DNA from: CAZIWX01 sp964543125
Lineage (GTDB): Bacteria; Fidelibacterota; UBA8477
Assembly: GCA_964543125.1 (NCBI GenBank)
Contig: CAZIWX010000027.1
Coordinates: forward strand, 1-27,221
DNA: 27,221 nt
Direction: 5' to 3'
The position numbers and the translations under genes are program-made. The notes under the pieces were generated by a model. The model was not told where the DNA came from and did no database searches. It saw nothing but the letters and a program-made list of their open reading frames with translations. This document shows positions 1-9,054 of the stretch, in pieces. How positions within the stretch are numbered: position 1 is the stretch's first letter; each line of letters opens with the position of its first letter.

Positions 1-41
1 GGAAATCCAACCGGGACTGATATAATAATCAATTTTACACC

Positions 42-88
42 ATCCCGTTAGGGATAGGGAGAAATTAGCCCACCAATTTATTGGTGGG
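42..88. repeat. Composite palindromic element, copy 1
   Basis: A short palindrome ATCCC-GTTA-GGGAT (42-55) is followed after 13 nt by a perfect 9-bp hairpin, CCCACCAAT-TT-ATTGGTGGG (69-88), and then by an A/T-rich tail ending in AAATCC. The same architecture recurs at 218-263 with a different but still perfectly paired hairpin stem. This looks like a small dispersed non-coding repeat. The family is not identified. Known relatives would be REP or MITE-like palindromes, which is inference. Confidence 0.7.
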
Positions 89-136
89 AAATATAAATCC
101 ATGATCCCGTAGGAACGGCCGAGGCGGAAAATGGGG

Positions 137-190
137 TGGGTTTCAACCCATAACCGATTTCCGTCCGAGTCCCACGAGTTCTAAATCGGT
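137..190. repeat. Inverted-repeat segment between composite elements
   Basis: Two inverted repeats lie between the composite copies. TGGGTT-TC-AACCCA (137-150) shares the TTTCAA centre of the hairpin at 244-263. ACCGATTT (153-160) pairs with AAATCGGT (183-190) across 22 nt. They may be remnants of further repeat copies. No coding potential is evident. Confidence 0.45.
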
Positions 191-217
191 TCTCGCATGG
201 CTCAGACCGGAAATTGA

Positions 218-263
218 ATCCCGTTAGGGATGATAGATATTAGCCCGGCATTTCAATGCCGGG
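218..263. repeat. Composite palindromic element, copy 2
   Basis: This is the second copy of the element at 42-88. The palindrome ATCCC-GTTA-GGGAT (218-231) is identical. It is followed after 12 nt ending in ATTAG by the hairpin CCCGGCATT-TC-AATGCCGGG (244-263). Five of nine stem positions differ from copy 1, yet pairing is perfect in both. A related palindrome GTCCC-ATCC-GGGAC lies just downstream at 289-302. Confidence 0.7.
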
Positions 264-370
264 TATAAAAATCCATCAAAAAGAGTGAGTCCCATCCGGG
301 ACGACCCGGCTTATTTAACAGACCGTCGAAGCGGTTCCCGGAGATAATAAAAGCGAGGTTTTCTAATTTT

Positions 371-600
371 TCCATTGCCATGAGCTTTAGCTCGTGGTTT
401 AGCGGAATGCAACAAGATCGGGGCTTTAGCCCAATATAGATCCCGGAGTACGGGGCTGAAGCCCCATTTTCCCCGGAACTTTTACCTCCGGGCTGAAGCC
501 CGGAGCTATGGATAAATCAGCTTTTAAGAATTCCATTGCCACGAGCTTCAGCTCGTGGGTTGGTTTCATAAAAAATAGCGGGCTTTAGCCCAATAGAGAT
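371..600. repeat. REP-like hairpin array (left)
   Basis: Six hairpins share a four-base loop TTCA/TTTA (or its complement TGAA) closed by GC pairs: 378-397, 421-432, 452-465, 486-505, 539-558 and 580-591. Two composite units are visible. Each begins with CCATTGCCA, then a CGAGC-TTYA-GCTCG hairpin, a short spacer and a GGGC-TTTA-GCCC hairpin followed by AATA. The same composite occurs near the right end at 25506-25570 and 25651-25715. The array lies just beyond the 3' end of the minus-strand gene ending at 794, a typical REP/BIME location. A link to RAYT transposases is inference; no such gene is in the window. Confidence 0.75.
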
Positions 601-661
601 CCCAAGGCCTAAGAGCTGCAACAAATCAACCACAATTGCTAAACCTCCCAACCATCAAATT

Positions 662-704
662 TTCAGATCTTTAAATCATCCCAATCTTCAGATCATTAAA
701 TCAT
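662..704. repeat. 18-nt direct repeat pair
   Basis: TTCAGATCTTTAAATCAT (662-679) is repeated at 687-704 with one mismatch, a 25-nt period and a 7-nt spacer. The pair lies in A/T-rich sequence just before the terminator. No function is recognised. Confidence 0.6.
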
Positions 705-710
705 AAAAAT

Positions 711-753
711 AAAGAAACCCGGAAACCTGTTGCCAAATCCCGGGCTTTTCTTC
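711..753 (-). terminator. Intrinsic terminator of the DUF5916 gene
   Basis: CCCGG (718-722) pairs with CCGGG (740-744), and flanking A-rich and T-rich arms extend the stem across a 17-nt loop. Read on the minus strand, the stem is followed by TTTCTTTATTTTT, a good U-tract. It begins about 40 nt past the stop of the minus-strand gene. The structure could also work weakly on the plus strand. Confidence 0.6.
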
Positions 754-793
754 ACCTATGATGCTGGAGATGAAGGCTTTACAAAATCGCTGG

Positions 794-3478
794 CTACAAG
801 TTGAACAAATAGCTCGCCTTGATGAGGAATATATCCTCCGGCGTACTGCTGAACAGGGTGTTCAAGTCATCTCGGGCGGCAAACAGGCCGTTGTCGATAA
901 AATCGGTTCGCCCCTGAGACCAGACCAGATACAAGGTACTCCCCGGCCGGTATTCCCAGCGTAACACCAGGTTTGAATTGAATTGTTTGTAATTAAAATC
1001 AGCGTTATCCATGGTAAAATTTGTGATTCCATCCAAATCGTAATCGACCATATAGGTTTTATTATCCGTAGCGTAGTGGATCTCGGAACCGGCGAGTTTA
1101 TCAAACCGCGTATTGAAATCGCGGGATTCCGGACTGAACACCCTTAAATATTTTGTGTATTTACCCGCTGTAATATATGGCGAGCCATAATATTGCAGAG
1201 TCAATTCCGGCGTGACGGTGTAGTCGATGCGCAGGGTGCTATTCAATGTTCGCTGATTCAAGCAGGCGGTTACATATTGGGTCGTTCCGGTTTGATTATC
1301 GGAAAAATTGCCCACCCAGGCCGTATTATCAATGGAATGATTCGCCCCCAGGGAAACATTCAGCATCAGGTTATTTAACGGCCGATAAGTTGTATAAGCA
1401 CTGATGCCCCGCCAGTTGCTCCCATCCTGATTCCGGCCGGAGTAACCATTCATCCCTGCCATCCAGTCCTGGCGTGAATCGGACTGGAAACCCCACCACC
1501 CATTGAGCGCCGGGTCGACAACGATGCGGGGACCGCCTCGCAATAAGTTGATGGAATAGCGCCAATCGGACCAATTGAATCCGGTATTTACATTCCAGTA
1601 ATTCGGGAGAGTGTACCAACCATTGACATTGTAATTCGCTCCCACGCGTTCACCACCGTTGGTGTAGTTCAGGGACTGATTGAAATTGATGCCGTAGCTT
1701 GCATAATACCTGGCCGCCTCGTTTTGCCGATATCCCACCCACAGAAATTCCATCTGATTATCCACGGAGCGATGGTAACCGAGGTCGTTGGCTTCGAATC
1801 CGGGTGAGTATCCGGTAAAACCAACAGCGTAGCGCCAGAAACCACCACCGGTCTTGCTGAAGACCAGTTTATGGGCAATGCCGTTCAGAGCCGTTGCGGT
1901 AGAATCCAATTTGAGATAATGAGCGCCGGGACGCTGATAATAGTGCGTGGAACTGGTTTGGGTCGTTAAAATAGCTTCCGGGGAACCCAGGACATGGGAA
2001 CCGGCCAAGGCAAAATCCAAGGCATACCGGTTGTTCCAAAACCGGTGCGAAACATCGAGTCCCCCGGCATAGGCATCACGACGCAGCCAGTTTAATTGCG
2101 GTAAATTGTTTAAGTCCCGATTGGCGGCGGTAATAATCCCACCCACCGTGGTGCCGCCGGCATTCAGATCACGCTGGAGCCGGCCCACAAAATAATTGGT
2201 GCGCGGTTCCACCGCTACGGAGTAATTGTAGGCAATATCAGATCGCAACAGGGCGGTTTCCCGGGCCGTTACGGCATCCAGTACACCAATTGACCAGCCA
2301 TTTCGGGTCTTGCCACTAAGCTTAGCAGCGGCCAGAATGTTGGTACGGCGCGGCAAATCCACATTATAGCCTGAATCGGAATCAAAATCCGGATAGTACT
2401 GTGGTTGCCGGCCGATGCGGCGCGAGTAAAAAAGAGACAAATTCTGGAGATCACCATCGCCAAAGCCCAGGGAATAATTGAAAATATTGCTGCCTTCCAC
2501 AAAAAAGGGGCGCTTTTCGGGAAAATAGGATTCAAAAGCTGACAGATTCAATTCAGCCGGATCGGCTTCCACCTGACCGAAATCGGGGTTCAAAGTCGCA
2601 TCCAGGGTTAGATCATTCGTAACCCCATATTTTATGTCGGCGCCTATGTTTTTCCCGAAATCGTATGCTTGCGGGTGGGTCGAATTGATCAAATCCCGGG
2701 AATGGGTCACGCTGTGGTTGAGATAGGGCGCCAGGGAGAGCCGGTCCTGCCTCGGAATATCATCCAAACCCCGCAGTTCACCGAAATGCCGCACAAAACC
2801 CGATTCATTCTGAGGCCAGTTGGCCCACCAGTCTTCTTCGTTCAACCGATTGATCCGGCGATAGATTTGGAGTCCGAAAGTCAACGCCCGGCTACCGGAG
2901 AATCTGAGTTCGCGAAACGGTATTTTAAATTCAGCCGACCAACCATCATTATTGATGGAAGCTTTGCCTTCCCAAATACCATCCCAATTTTGGTCCTGAT
3001 TTTCATCATTATACCAACGCATATCGGCTTTAACGCCGGCCGGGTTCACCCCGAATCCAAAAGCAGTCCGTTTGTCATTATAGCTGTCGATTCCTACATA
3101 CAGCCAATCCGAAGGCGAATTTTCATCTCGCCGGCTTAAGATGCCTTTGATAGCATTTACCAGGGAATCGTAGGCATAAATACCTACATAGAGATTATGG
3201 TTGTCGTAAAGTATTGAAAATGCCGTCCGCTGGGAGACCGGTACGCCGTCCAATGGTTGCCGCTGAGTCATATCCGACTGAAAATGAGCCGACTGCCACG
3301 CGGGATCATTCAATTTCCCATCGATGGTAATCCCCGGGGATGTTACCCGTTCGGTATAAAATATTTTAGTTGTATCAGGCGTAAAAATTGGGGCCGCAAC
3401 CGGGTGCCCCGCTGATACGCCTGCCAATAACAGGGTCACAAGGATCGTTCGCGTCAAATTTTGCTTCTGGTTCAGCAT
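794..3478 (-). CDS. DUF5916 family protein with N-terminal CBM9-like domain, probably outer-membrane associated
   Basis: The product is 894 aa from the chosen ATG. A signal peptide is visible (basic MLNQKQNLTR, then a hydrophobic ILVTLLLAG core, with A-x-A type cleavage around residues 23-29). Residues about 45-230 resemble the carbohydrate-binding family 9 fold (ITIDGKLNDPAW, then LYVGIYAYDS). The middle carries the DUF5916 signature NPDFGQVEADPAELNLSAF followed by FFPEKRPFF-type sequence (here YFPEKRPFFVEGSN), around residues 295-340. The remainder is rich in alternating aromatic strands and ends in SYLFNL, as outer-membrane beta-barrels do. Function is unknown; these proteins are common in FCB bacteria and are assumed to handle surface or extracellular substrates. 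The reading frame stays open to a TTG at 3562 and includes an ATG at 3532. I chose 3478 because it starts the signal peptide, but no good ribosome binding site supports it. The gene is divergent from the PorU-like gene. Confidence 0.8.
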   Translation of the reverse strand: MLNQKQNLTRTILVTLLLAGVSAGHPVAAPIFTPDTTKIFYTERVTSPGITIDGKLNDPAWQSAHFQSDMTQRQPLDGVPVSQRTAFSILYDNHNLYVGIYAYDSLVNAIKGILSRRDENSPSDWLYVGIDSYNDKRTAFGFGVNPAGVKADMRWYNDENQDQNWDGIWEGKASINNDGWSAEFKIPFRELRFSGSRALTFGLQIYRRINRLNEEDWWANWPQNESGFVRHFGELRGLDDIPRQDRLSLAPYLNHSVTHSRDLINSTHPQAYDFGKNIGADIKYGVTNDLTLDATLNPDFGQVEADPAELNLSAFESYFPEKRPFFVEGSNIFNYSLGFGDGDLQNLSLFYSRRIGRQPQYYPDFDSDSGYNVDLPRRTNILAAAKLSGKTRNGWSIGVLDAVTARETALLRSDIAYNYSVAVEPRTNYFVGRLQRDLNAGGTTVGGIITAANRDLNNLPQLNWLRRDAYAGGLDVSHRFWNNRYALDFALAGSHVLGSPEAILTTQTSSTHYYQRPGAHYLKLDSTATALNGIAHKLVFSKTGGGFWRYAVGFTGYSPGFEANDLGYHRSVDNQMEFLWVGYRQNEAARYYASYGINFNQSLNYTNGGERVGANYNVNGWYTLPNYWNVNTGFNWSDWRYSINLLRGGPRIVVDPALNGWWGFQSDSRQDWMAGMNGYSGRNQDGSNWRGISAYTTYRPLNNLMLNVSLGANHSIDNTAWVGNFSDNQTGTTQYVTACLNQRTLNSTLRIDYTVTPELTLQYYGSPYITAGKYTKYLRVFSPESRDFNTRFDKLAGSEIHYATDNKTYMVDYDLDGITNFTMDNADFNYKQFNSNLVLRWEYRPGSTLYLVWSQGRTDFIDNGLFAARDDLNTLFSSTPEDIFLIKASYLFNL

Positions 3479-3653
3479 GATTTTGCTTTTTAGACCAATC
3501 AAATAAAAAGGGTTGCCAATAATTTTTTGCATTTCCTTGAATTTATTTAAACTTGGATTCAACTACCATGACGCAATTAGAATTTTCAAACCGCTTACGC
3601 GACATTATTTTCGAACCGGTTATGCAAATCAAACCGGGGAACCAGAATCCATC

Positions 3654-6600
3654 ATGCGCGTACTCATTTCAATGCGAATCATCCTCTTGATGCTCACCAG
3701 TCTTACCTTAATGGCTTTCCAGATTGAGAAGAAAGCCGAAGATGGTAATTCGTTCAGAATAAAAGTTGAAATTGGAAATCCCAAAGGTCAGACGGCCATT
3801 CAAGTGGGTTCTCAAAGTGTGCGGCTGCCTCAAATTCCCGCGGCTGATTTTAAATATTTCAACCAGGACCAGACGATTCGCCCGGTTATTCAACTTCCTA
3901 TCGTTTTGCCGCCTACTAATCAACTTCCAACTATTCGGGTAATTTCACAAAACACTGTTCCGGCATCAAACAAGCTACCGGTGGCGCCGGTTACCGCCGC
4001 CTCGGCCGGCTTTGAAGCTGACCGCACCGATTTGAATCCGGGACAGGCGGTGCAGGTCATGGTAACCGGACAAGCGCGCGACCGGCGGTGGGGGCTGCTG
4101 GTTATACAACCCTACTTGAGTCATAATAAGCGCTTAATCAGTATCGAGTTTTCAGTTGTGTTTCCCGGGATTTTAAAAACCAGAACAACGCAAAAACCCG
4201 ATCGTGAAATTCAATCCGCTTTGAATGCTTCCATGGCTCAGAATTGGAGGATTCCACCGCGACGAAATCTTTCAAAAGTTAGTGAAACTTTACCAGCTGG
4301 CACCTGGTACAAATTTCCCGTTGAGGCGCACGGAGTCTATCGCATTACCATGAGTAGCTTTCCCGGCGGAGTGCCAGTGCCCAACTCCAACCCGAATTCC
4401 TGGCGCCTGTATGCGCCCTATTATGCAGGAAAAATGTTAGCGCAAACGCTTCCGGATGAAACGATTTTACCGCCCAATCTCACCGAAATGGCTTACACCA
4501 GTACCGGTTTAGCTGACGGCACCTTTTCCGGAACCGACGAGATTCGGTTTTTTGCCCGGGGCCCCAATGGCGATTTCAATGGAAACGAGGTGACCAACCC
4601 TTACTCAACGATCATCTATTATTGGTTGCTCATACCAGATGATCCAAACGGTTCGGGACGCACAATTCCGGTGGTTGCCGGTATTGATGGTAACGCTGAT
4701 ACGACAATTGACAATTATACCGAGACCTATTATCACGAGAATGATCTGACCAATATTTTAAAATCAGGCATTATCTGGCTTGGAGAACAATTTTCGGGAA
4801 GCGGTGATGTCCTCACGCTCACCTTCCCGGCGGATTATATCTATCCCGGCGGAAATGCTACCCTGTCGGGCCGGTTTCTCACGGGAGCCGGAACCTATAC
4901 CCAAACCGCGACCATTTTACTTAATCAAACCGTCTTAGACCAAGCAACCATCGCCCGGAATATGTATCCGCTGGATTTCAGTGGCTCAGCCACCAACGGA
5001 ATTGTAAACGAGGGTAGTAATCAACTGCGAATCGAATATCAAGCCGGCAGTAACCAGGCGGCCCTCTATCTGGATTTCCTTAAATTTACTTATCAGCGCT
5101 ATTTGGCGCCTCAAAACGGGATGTTATTCGCGCATCTTAACTTGGCGGCCGGCCTGAATAATATCGTGTTTCGAGATGTAACGACGGATTACCAGGTCTG
5201 GGACATCAGCCAGTTTGATTCACCCAGGATTCTGAATTTATCCGAAAGACATTTCCAGGAAGAAGGTCCCGGAAATTTACATCTTATTGGATTTCATAAT
5301 ACTGATTTGTCAAGCGTTACTCTGACACAAGTGGATGGTTTTGCGCCTTATAAGTTGAAAAACCCCGCTAATCAGGCCGATTACCTTATAATTGCACCGA
5401 AAATCTTTCAACAGGAGGCGGAACGAGTCAAGGATTTACGGGAAAACCTGGTTCTGCCGGAAGATCGGTTGAATGTAAAAATTGCCTACCTGGAAGATAT
5501 CTATAATGAATTCGCGGCCGGGGCCAGTGATCCAACGGCGCTGCACAATTTTCTGAGCTATGCCTATTATAATTGGCGCCTCCCGGCTCCCCGATTTGTG
5601 TTTCTGCTGGGAGATGCAGATTACGACTACCGGAATCTCACGGGACAATCAAAAATTCTGGTTCCCACCTGGGAAACCGATGGGACGAGTGGCGGCCTGC
5701 TGAGCGAGTCGGCGACCCGGGCCAGTGATGACTATTTCGTCTACCTGCAAGGCGGCCGGGCGGATAAGGTGCCGGATATGGCGATTGGCCGGTTCCCGGC
5801 ACGGGATTTGAGTTCCCTTGCCATCATGGTGGATAAGCTGGAAAATTACCTGGTCCATCCGGTAAACGGCATTTGGAGCAACACTGCTATTTTGGTGGGT
5901 GACGATCCGTTACGGCCCCATCGTCATGAAACCGCTCATATCGACCAATGTGAAGATCTGGCGGCCCGGTTGCCCGCTTCATTTATTGTGAATAAAATCT
6001 ACCTCACCGAATATCCCGAAGTTCAGGATCCAACCTCGCAGTACGTTCGCAAACCCGCCGCCCGGGAAGATCTGCTCCAAAAAGTTTATGATGGCGCCGC
6101 AATCGTAACCTACATGGGTCACGGGAGTCCGACTGTCTGGGCCCAGGAGCGTGTTTTTACACAGAATGATCTGCCACGGCTCAATACGGGTATGAAACTG
6201 CCCTTTTGGATCGCGGGTACCTGTGATTGGGGCTATTTTGATGACATCAACAGCAATTGTGTACCCGAAGCCATCATGAATATGCGGGATAACGGCGGCA
6301 TAGGTATCTTGACCGCAACCCGCTTAGTCGGATCCTACTCCAATGCCACCCTGATGCGCTCCTTATATGAAAATTTATTTCCCCGGACCGACCAAAGCGC
6401 CACCATTACCTTGGGCGAAGCGGTCCAAATAGCAAAAGCTCATAGTTCCAGCTCATCCAACGATGAAAAATATTTATTATTTGCCGACCCGGCCTTAAAA
6501 CTAGCCAGCCCGCGGCAGAAAGGCACCGTTACTTCCATAACGCCATCCGATCTCCATGCGCTGGGCAAATTGAACTACGCGGGGCTGACCCAGGGTAATA

Positions 6601-7562
6601 CTCCATTGAACGGTCAGGCCGTTGTGTCAGCCTTCGACTCAAAGCGCCGGGTGACGCGTCATTATGCCGGTTATGTCCCGGGTGAAGGCTACGATGAAGG
6701 CGATATTTCCTACATTCTGCCGGGTGATCGAATTTTCCGCGGGCTGATCTCCGTGGCCGATCACCAGTATCAGGGTAATTTTACGATTCCGAAGGATATT
6801 CGCTACTCGGGGCGAACCGGTATCCTCAATATTCAGTATTGGAATACCGAGGGGACCACCGGAGTGGCTTTTGTAGACACCTTGTCTTTCCAAGGCAGTG
6901 ATACCACTCTCACCGATGAAACCGGACCGGAAATCCAGTTTTATTCTTATGGACAACCCTTACGAAATGGGAATCAGGTGTTGGGAAATGATAAAATTAC
7001 CATCCAGCTGTTTGACCCCCTGGGAATTAATCTCACCGGGTCGGCCGGGCATGGCATCTCTCTCGCCGTGGATGATGACTGGTCGGCAGCCATTGATGTA
7101 ACGAATCTATTTGAGTACGACATCAATCACACGGATCAGGGGCATATGGATGTAACCCTGAATAATGTCTCCAAGGGTGATCATACCTTGAGTGTGAAAG
7201 CCTGGGACAATCTAAACAATCCCGCCATAAGCAATATTGCGCTGAATTTTACGGACGCCGGTACGTTTAGTGTGGTGGATGTTTATAATTATCCCAATCC
7301 CATGACCACCGAAACCACCTTTTGGTTCAGAATAACCGCTGTCGCTGATGTAACCATCAATATGTATACCCTGGGCGGTCGTAAAATTCGTTCCCTGGAA
7401 CTTGGGGAAATGAGCCGTGGGTATCACTTACAGAGTTGGGATGGACGGGATTCATTTGGTCAATTGTTGGCCAACGGGGTGTATCTGTATGTGGTCGAAG
7501 CAAAATACGATATCACCCTCAATCCGGCTCAGGCGATTGAGAAACTGGTGATTGCCCGGTGA
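3654..7562 (+). CDS. porU: PorU-like C25 family cysteine peptidase (type IX secretion sortase candidate)
   Basis: The product is 1302 aa from the ATG that begins the signal peptide (MRVLISMRIILLMLTSLTL). Residues about 30-200 are proline-rich and resemble the gingipain propeptide. From about residue 216 the order is PorU-like: GTWYKFPVEAHGVYRI, then DEIRFFARGPNGD, then the C25 catalytic domain starting near DYLIIAP. The catalytic dyad is visible as YMGHGS with His823 and IAGTCDWGYFDD with Cys857. Residues about 1209-1302 form a FlgD-like Ig domain beginning YNYPNPM and ending with GVYLYVVEAKYD, which resembles a type IX sorting domain. In known systems PorU removes sorting domains and attaches cargo to the surface glycolipid. 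That role is inferred from family resemblance; a secreted gingipain-like protease is the alternative. The gene overlaps maf by 4 nt (GTGA), suggesting translational coupling. The frame is open upstream to 3513, but the extension has no signal peptide character. Confidence 0.75.
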   Translation: MRVLISMRIILLMLTSLTLMAFQIEKKAEDGNSFRIKVEIGNPKGQTAIQVGSQSVRLPQIPAADFKYFNQDQTIRPVIQLPIVLPPTNQLPTIRVISQNTVPASNKLPVAPVTAASAGFEADRTDLNPGQAVQVMVTGQARDRRWGLLVIQPYLSHNKRLISIEFSVVFPGILKTRTTQKPDREIQSALNASMAQNWRIPPRRNLSKVSETLPAGTWYKFPVEAHGVYRITMSSFPGGVPVPNSNPNSWRLYAPYYAGKMLAQTLPDETILPPNLTEMAYTSTGLADGTFSGTDEIRFFARGPNGDFNGNEVTNPYSTIIYYWLLIPDDPNGSGRTIPVVAGIDGNADTTIDNYTETYYHENDLTNILKSGIIWLGEQFSGSGDVLTLTFPADYIYPGGNATLSGRFLTGAGTYTQTATILLNQTVLDQATIARNMYPLDFSGSATNGIVNEGSNQLRIEYQAGSNQAALYLDFLKFTYQRYLAPQNGMLFAHLNLAAGLNNIVFRDVTTDYQVWDISQFDSPRILNLSERHFQEEGPGNLHLIGFHNTDLSSVTLTQVDGFAPYKLKNPANQADYLIIAPKIFQQEAERVKDLRENLVLPEDRLNVKIAYLEDIYNEFAAGASDPTALHNFLSYAYYNWRLPAPRFVFLLGDADYDYRNLTGQSKILVPTWETDGTSGGLLSESATRASDDYFVYLQGGRADKVPDMAIGRFPARDLSSLAIMVDKLENYLVHPVNGIWSNTAILVGDDPLRPHRHETAHIDQCEDLAARLPASFIVNKIYLTEYPEVQDPTSQYVRKPAAREDLLQKVYDGAAIVTYMGHGSPTVWAQERVFTQNDLPRLNTGMKLPFWIAGTCDWGYFDDINSNCVPEAIMNMRDNGGIGILTATRLVGSYSNATLMRSLYENLFPRTDQSATITLGEAVQIAKAHSSSSSNDEKYLLFADPALKLASPRQKGTVTSITPSDLHALGKLNYAGLTQGNTPLNGQAVVSAFDSKRRVTRHYAGYVPGEGYDEGDISYILPGDRIFRGLISVADHQYQGNFTIPKDIRYSGRTGILNIQYWNTEGTTGVAFVDTLSFQGSDTTLTDETGPEIQFYSYGQPLRNGNQVLGNDKITIQLFDPLGINLTGSAGHGISLAVDDDWSAAIDVTNLFEYDINHTDQGHMDVTLNNVSKGDHTLSVKAWDNLNNPAISNIALNFTDAGTFSVVDVYNYPNPMTTETTFWFRITAVADVTINMYTLGGRKIRSLELGEMSRGYHLQSWDGRDSFGQLLANGVYLYVVEAKYDITLNPAQAIEKLVIAR

Positions 7563-8158
7563 TCCCCGAAATACCCTGCCCCATCATTCTGGCCAGCCGA
7601 TCGCCCCGGCGGATTGAACTCCTTCAAAAAGCCGGCTTTTCATTCCGGGTTGAACCGGCTGCTATTTCCGAGCCTCGGCCCCAACCCGGCGAAGCTCCAA
7701 TCGACTATGCCCGTGATTTAGCCTTAAAAAAGGCACAAGCGATCGGCAAGCGAAATTCGGAAGCACTAGTGATCGGAGCCGATACCATTGTGGTTGTGGA
7801 TAATCAAATTCTGGGAAAACCCGAGAGTACCGAAGATGCCTTTCGGATGCTTGGTTTGTTATCAAATCGGTGGCATTCGGTAACCACGGCTTATTGCATG
7901 GTGCGCGAATGTGAAAAATTCAAATTCATCAGCGAGGAAACGACCAAAGTTCATTTTAGGGAACTGCTAGTCCCGGAGATCGAGCACTATATTGCTACCG
8001 GTGGGCCGTTTGATAAAGCCGGTGGGTATGGGATTCAGGATTATTCAGCCATCTTTGTAGATGCGATTGAGGGCTGCTTTTACAATGTAGTGGGGTTACC
8101 CCTAACCCACTTCGTTGAGTCTCTAAAAATTGTGAGCCGGCAGATTTGCCGTGCTTGA
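7559..8158 (+). CDS. maf: Maf-like nucleoside triphosphate pyrophosphatase
   Basis: The 199-aa product has the usual length of the Maf/YhdE family, which hydrolyses non-canonical or excess NTPs (dTTP/UTP type or modified nucleotides) to the monophosphate. The signature LASRSPRRIELL is at residues 11-22, the conserved GADTIV with Asp75 follows, and the GPFDKAGGYGIQDYSA block is intact. The start is GTG, overlapping the upstream stop as GTGA, so translation is likely coupled to the PorU-like gene. Maf proteins are linked to septum and division control in some bacteria, which fits its place next to rodZ and the dcw operon, but the association here is positional only. A perfect 12-bp palindrome TGATTTAAATCA covers its stop codon (8156-8167). 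Confidence 0.92.
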   Translation: MIPEIPCPIILASRSPRRIELLQKAGFSFRVEPAAISEPRPQPGEAPIDYARDLALKKAQAIGKRNSEALVIGADTIVVVDNQILGKPESTEDAFRMLGLLSNRWHSVTTAYCMVRECEKFKFISEETTKVHFRELLVPEIEHYIATGGPFDKAGGYGIQDYSAIFVDAIEGCFYNVVGLPLTHFVESLKIVSRQICRA

Positions 8159-8217
8159 TTTAAATCATCCTAAGCGTTAAAATTACAAGAATATAGAATA
8201 ACCTGCAAGGAGACACT

Positions 8218-9021
8218 GTGGCCTTCCACGAGGATCTAAAAAATTACCGGCTGAAACAGAACATCACACTGGAAGAAATCGCTGATCGGACCAAGATCAA
8301 TATCAATACGCTGAGATCTTTTGAAGACGGTGATTTCACTATTTTACCCACTACTTACGTCCGCCTGTTTTTAAAAGCTTATGCTAAAGAAATCGGGATG
8401 ACCGAGGAAGAGGTTCTGCGGCAATACGAGCAGGAGGTCCAGTTTGCCGGTAAAGCCGAGGCTCAGGTCCGCAAGGATTCATTACGCCGGGCAGAAGAAC
8501 CAGGGTATCCGACACTCAACCCCGCCGAGTCCTCGGAAAAACGAATTCTGCTTCATAATCCCAACAAATCAGCTACCCGAAAAATTGTCATCAGCGGTAT
8601 TTTTCTGCTCCTGGTGATTGTATTCGGGAAAATGGCCATGAATTCTTCCGTGAAAACAGAGGCAAACTATTCTCCAATCGCACCACCGCCGGCACTATCC
8701 CTGTTCCAGCGCTCGGACTCGTTAAAATGGGGCTTATCCGGATTATTATCGGATTCTAACGCTGTTTCCGTACAGGCCAGTTCAGCCTTAACCCTGGTAT
8801 TGGCATACGATGATCTGGCCCTGGACACTATCGTAGTGGACAGCGGTGCGGTGTATCAGGTATATTTCCGGCAGACTCTTAAACTGTCCGCCTATCCCTC
8901 CCGCGGTGTAAAGTTTGTGCTCATGGATCAATCCTTCTCTCCGCTGAATCCCGGCAATGCCTGGACTCAGTTAGTGGTTAAGAAAAACCAGAGCAGGTTA
9001 TATTCTTACGCCTTGAAGTAA
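8218..9021 (+). CDS. rodZ: RodZ-like membrane-anchored helix-turn-helix protein
   Basis: The 267-aa product has a GTG start supported by a strong AAGGAGA site 4 nt upstream. Residues 1-70 form the RodZ-type HTH (FHEDLKNYRLKQNITLEEIADRTKI, then LRSFEDGDFTILP and TYVRLFLKAYAKEIG). A single membrane segment is at about 122-142 (KIVISGIFLLLVIVFG), and the last ~75 residues form a beta-rich periplasmic domain like that following the membrane anchor in RodZ. RodZ links MreB to the elongasome and helps set rod shape. The gene lies 59 nt after maf and is closed by a strong terminator, so it probably belongs to the porU-maf-rodZ transcript rather than to the dcw operon. Confidence in the family is high. 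The MreB-linked role is inferred, as mreB is not in the window. Confidence 0.85.
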   Translation: MAFHEDLKNYRLKQNITLEEIADRTKININTLRSFEDGDFTILPTTYVRLFLKAYAKEIGMTEEEVLRQYEQEVQFAGKAEAQVRKDSLRRAEEPGYPTLNPAESSEKRILLHNPNKSATRKIVISGIFLLLVIVFGKMAMNSSVKTEANYSPIAPPPALSLFQRSDSLKWGLSGLLSDSNAVSVQASSALTLVLAYDDLALDTIVVDSGAVYQVYFRQTLKLSAYPSRGVKFVLMDQSFSPLNPGNAWTQLVVKKNQSRLYSYALK

Positions 9022-9054
9022 CCCACTTTTTTCCATCATTCCAAGCTGATCACC

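Noticed and set aside
758..964. A 68-aa plus-strand open frame overlapping the 3' end of the DUF5916 gene
   Set aside because: It reads antisense through the conserved barrel-like C-terminus of that gene and has no motif or ribosome site.
2669..3139. A 156-aa plus-strand open frame inside the DUF5916 gene
   Set aside because: It is antisense to a gene with clear domain signatures, has no recognisable motif and no supporting ribosome site.
8156..8167. Perfect 12-bp palindrome TGATTTAAATCA over the maf stop codon
   Set aside because: It is short, A/T-rich and single-copy in the window, without a T-tract, so it may be chance; no operator or terminator can be claimed.
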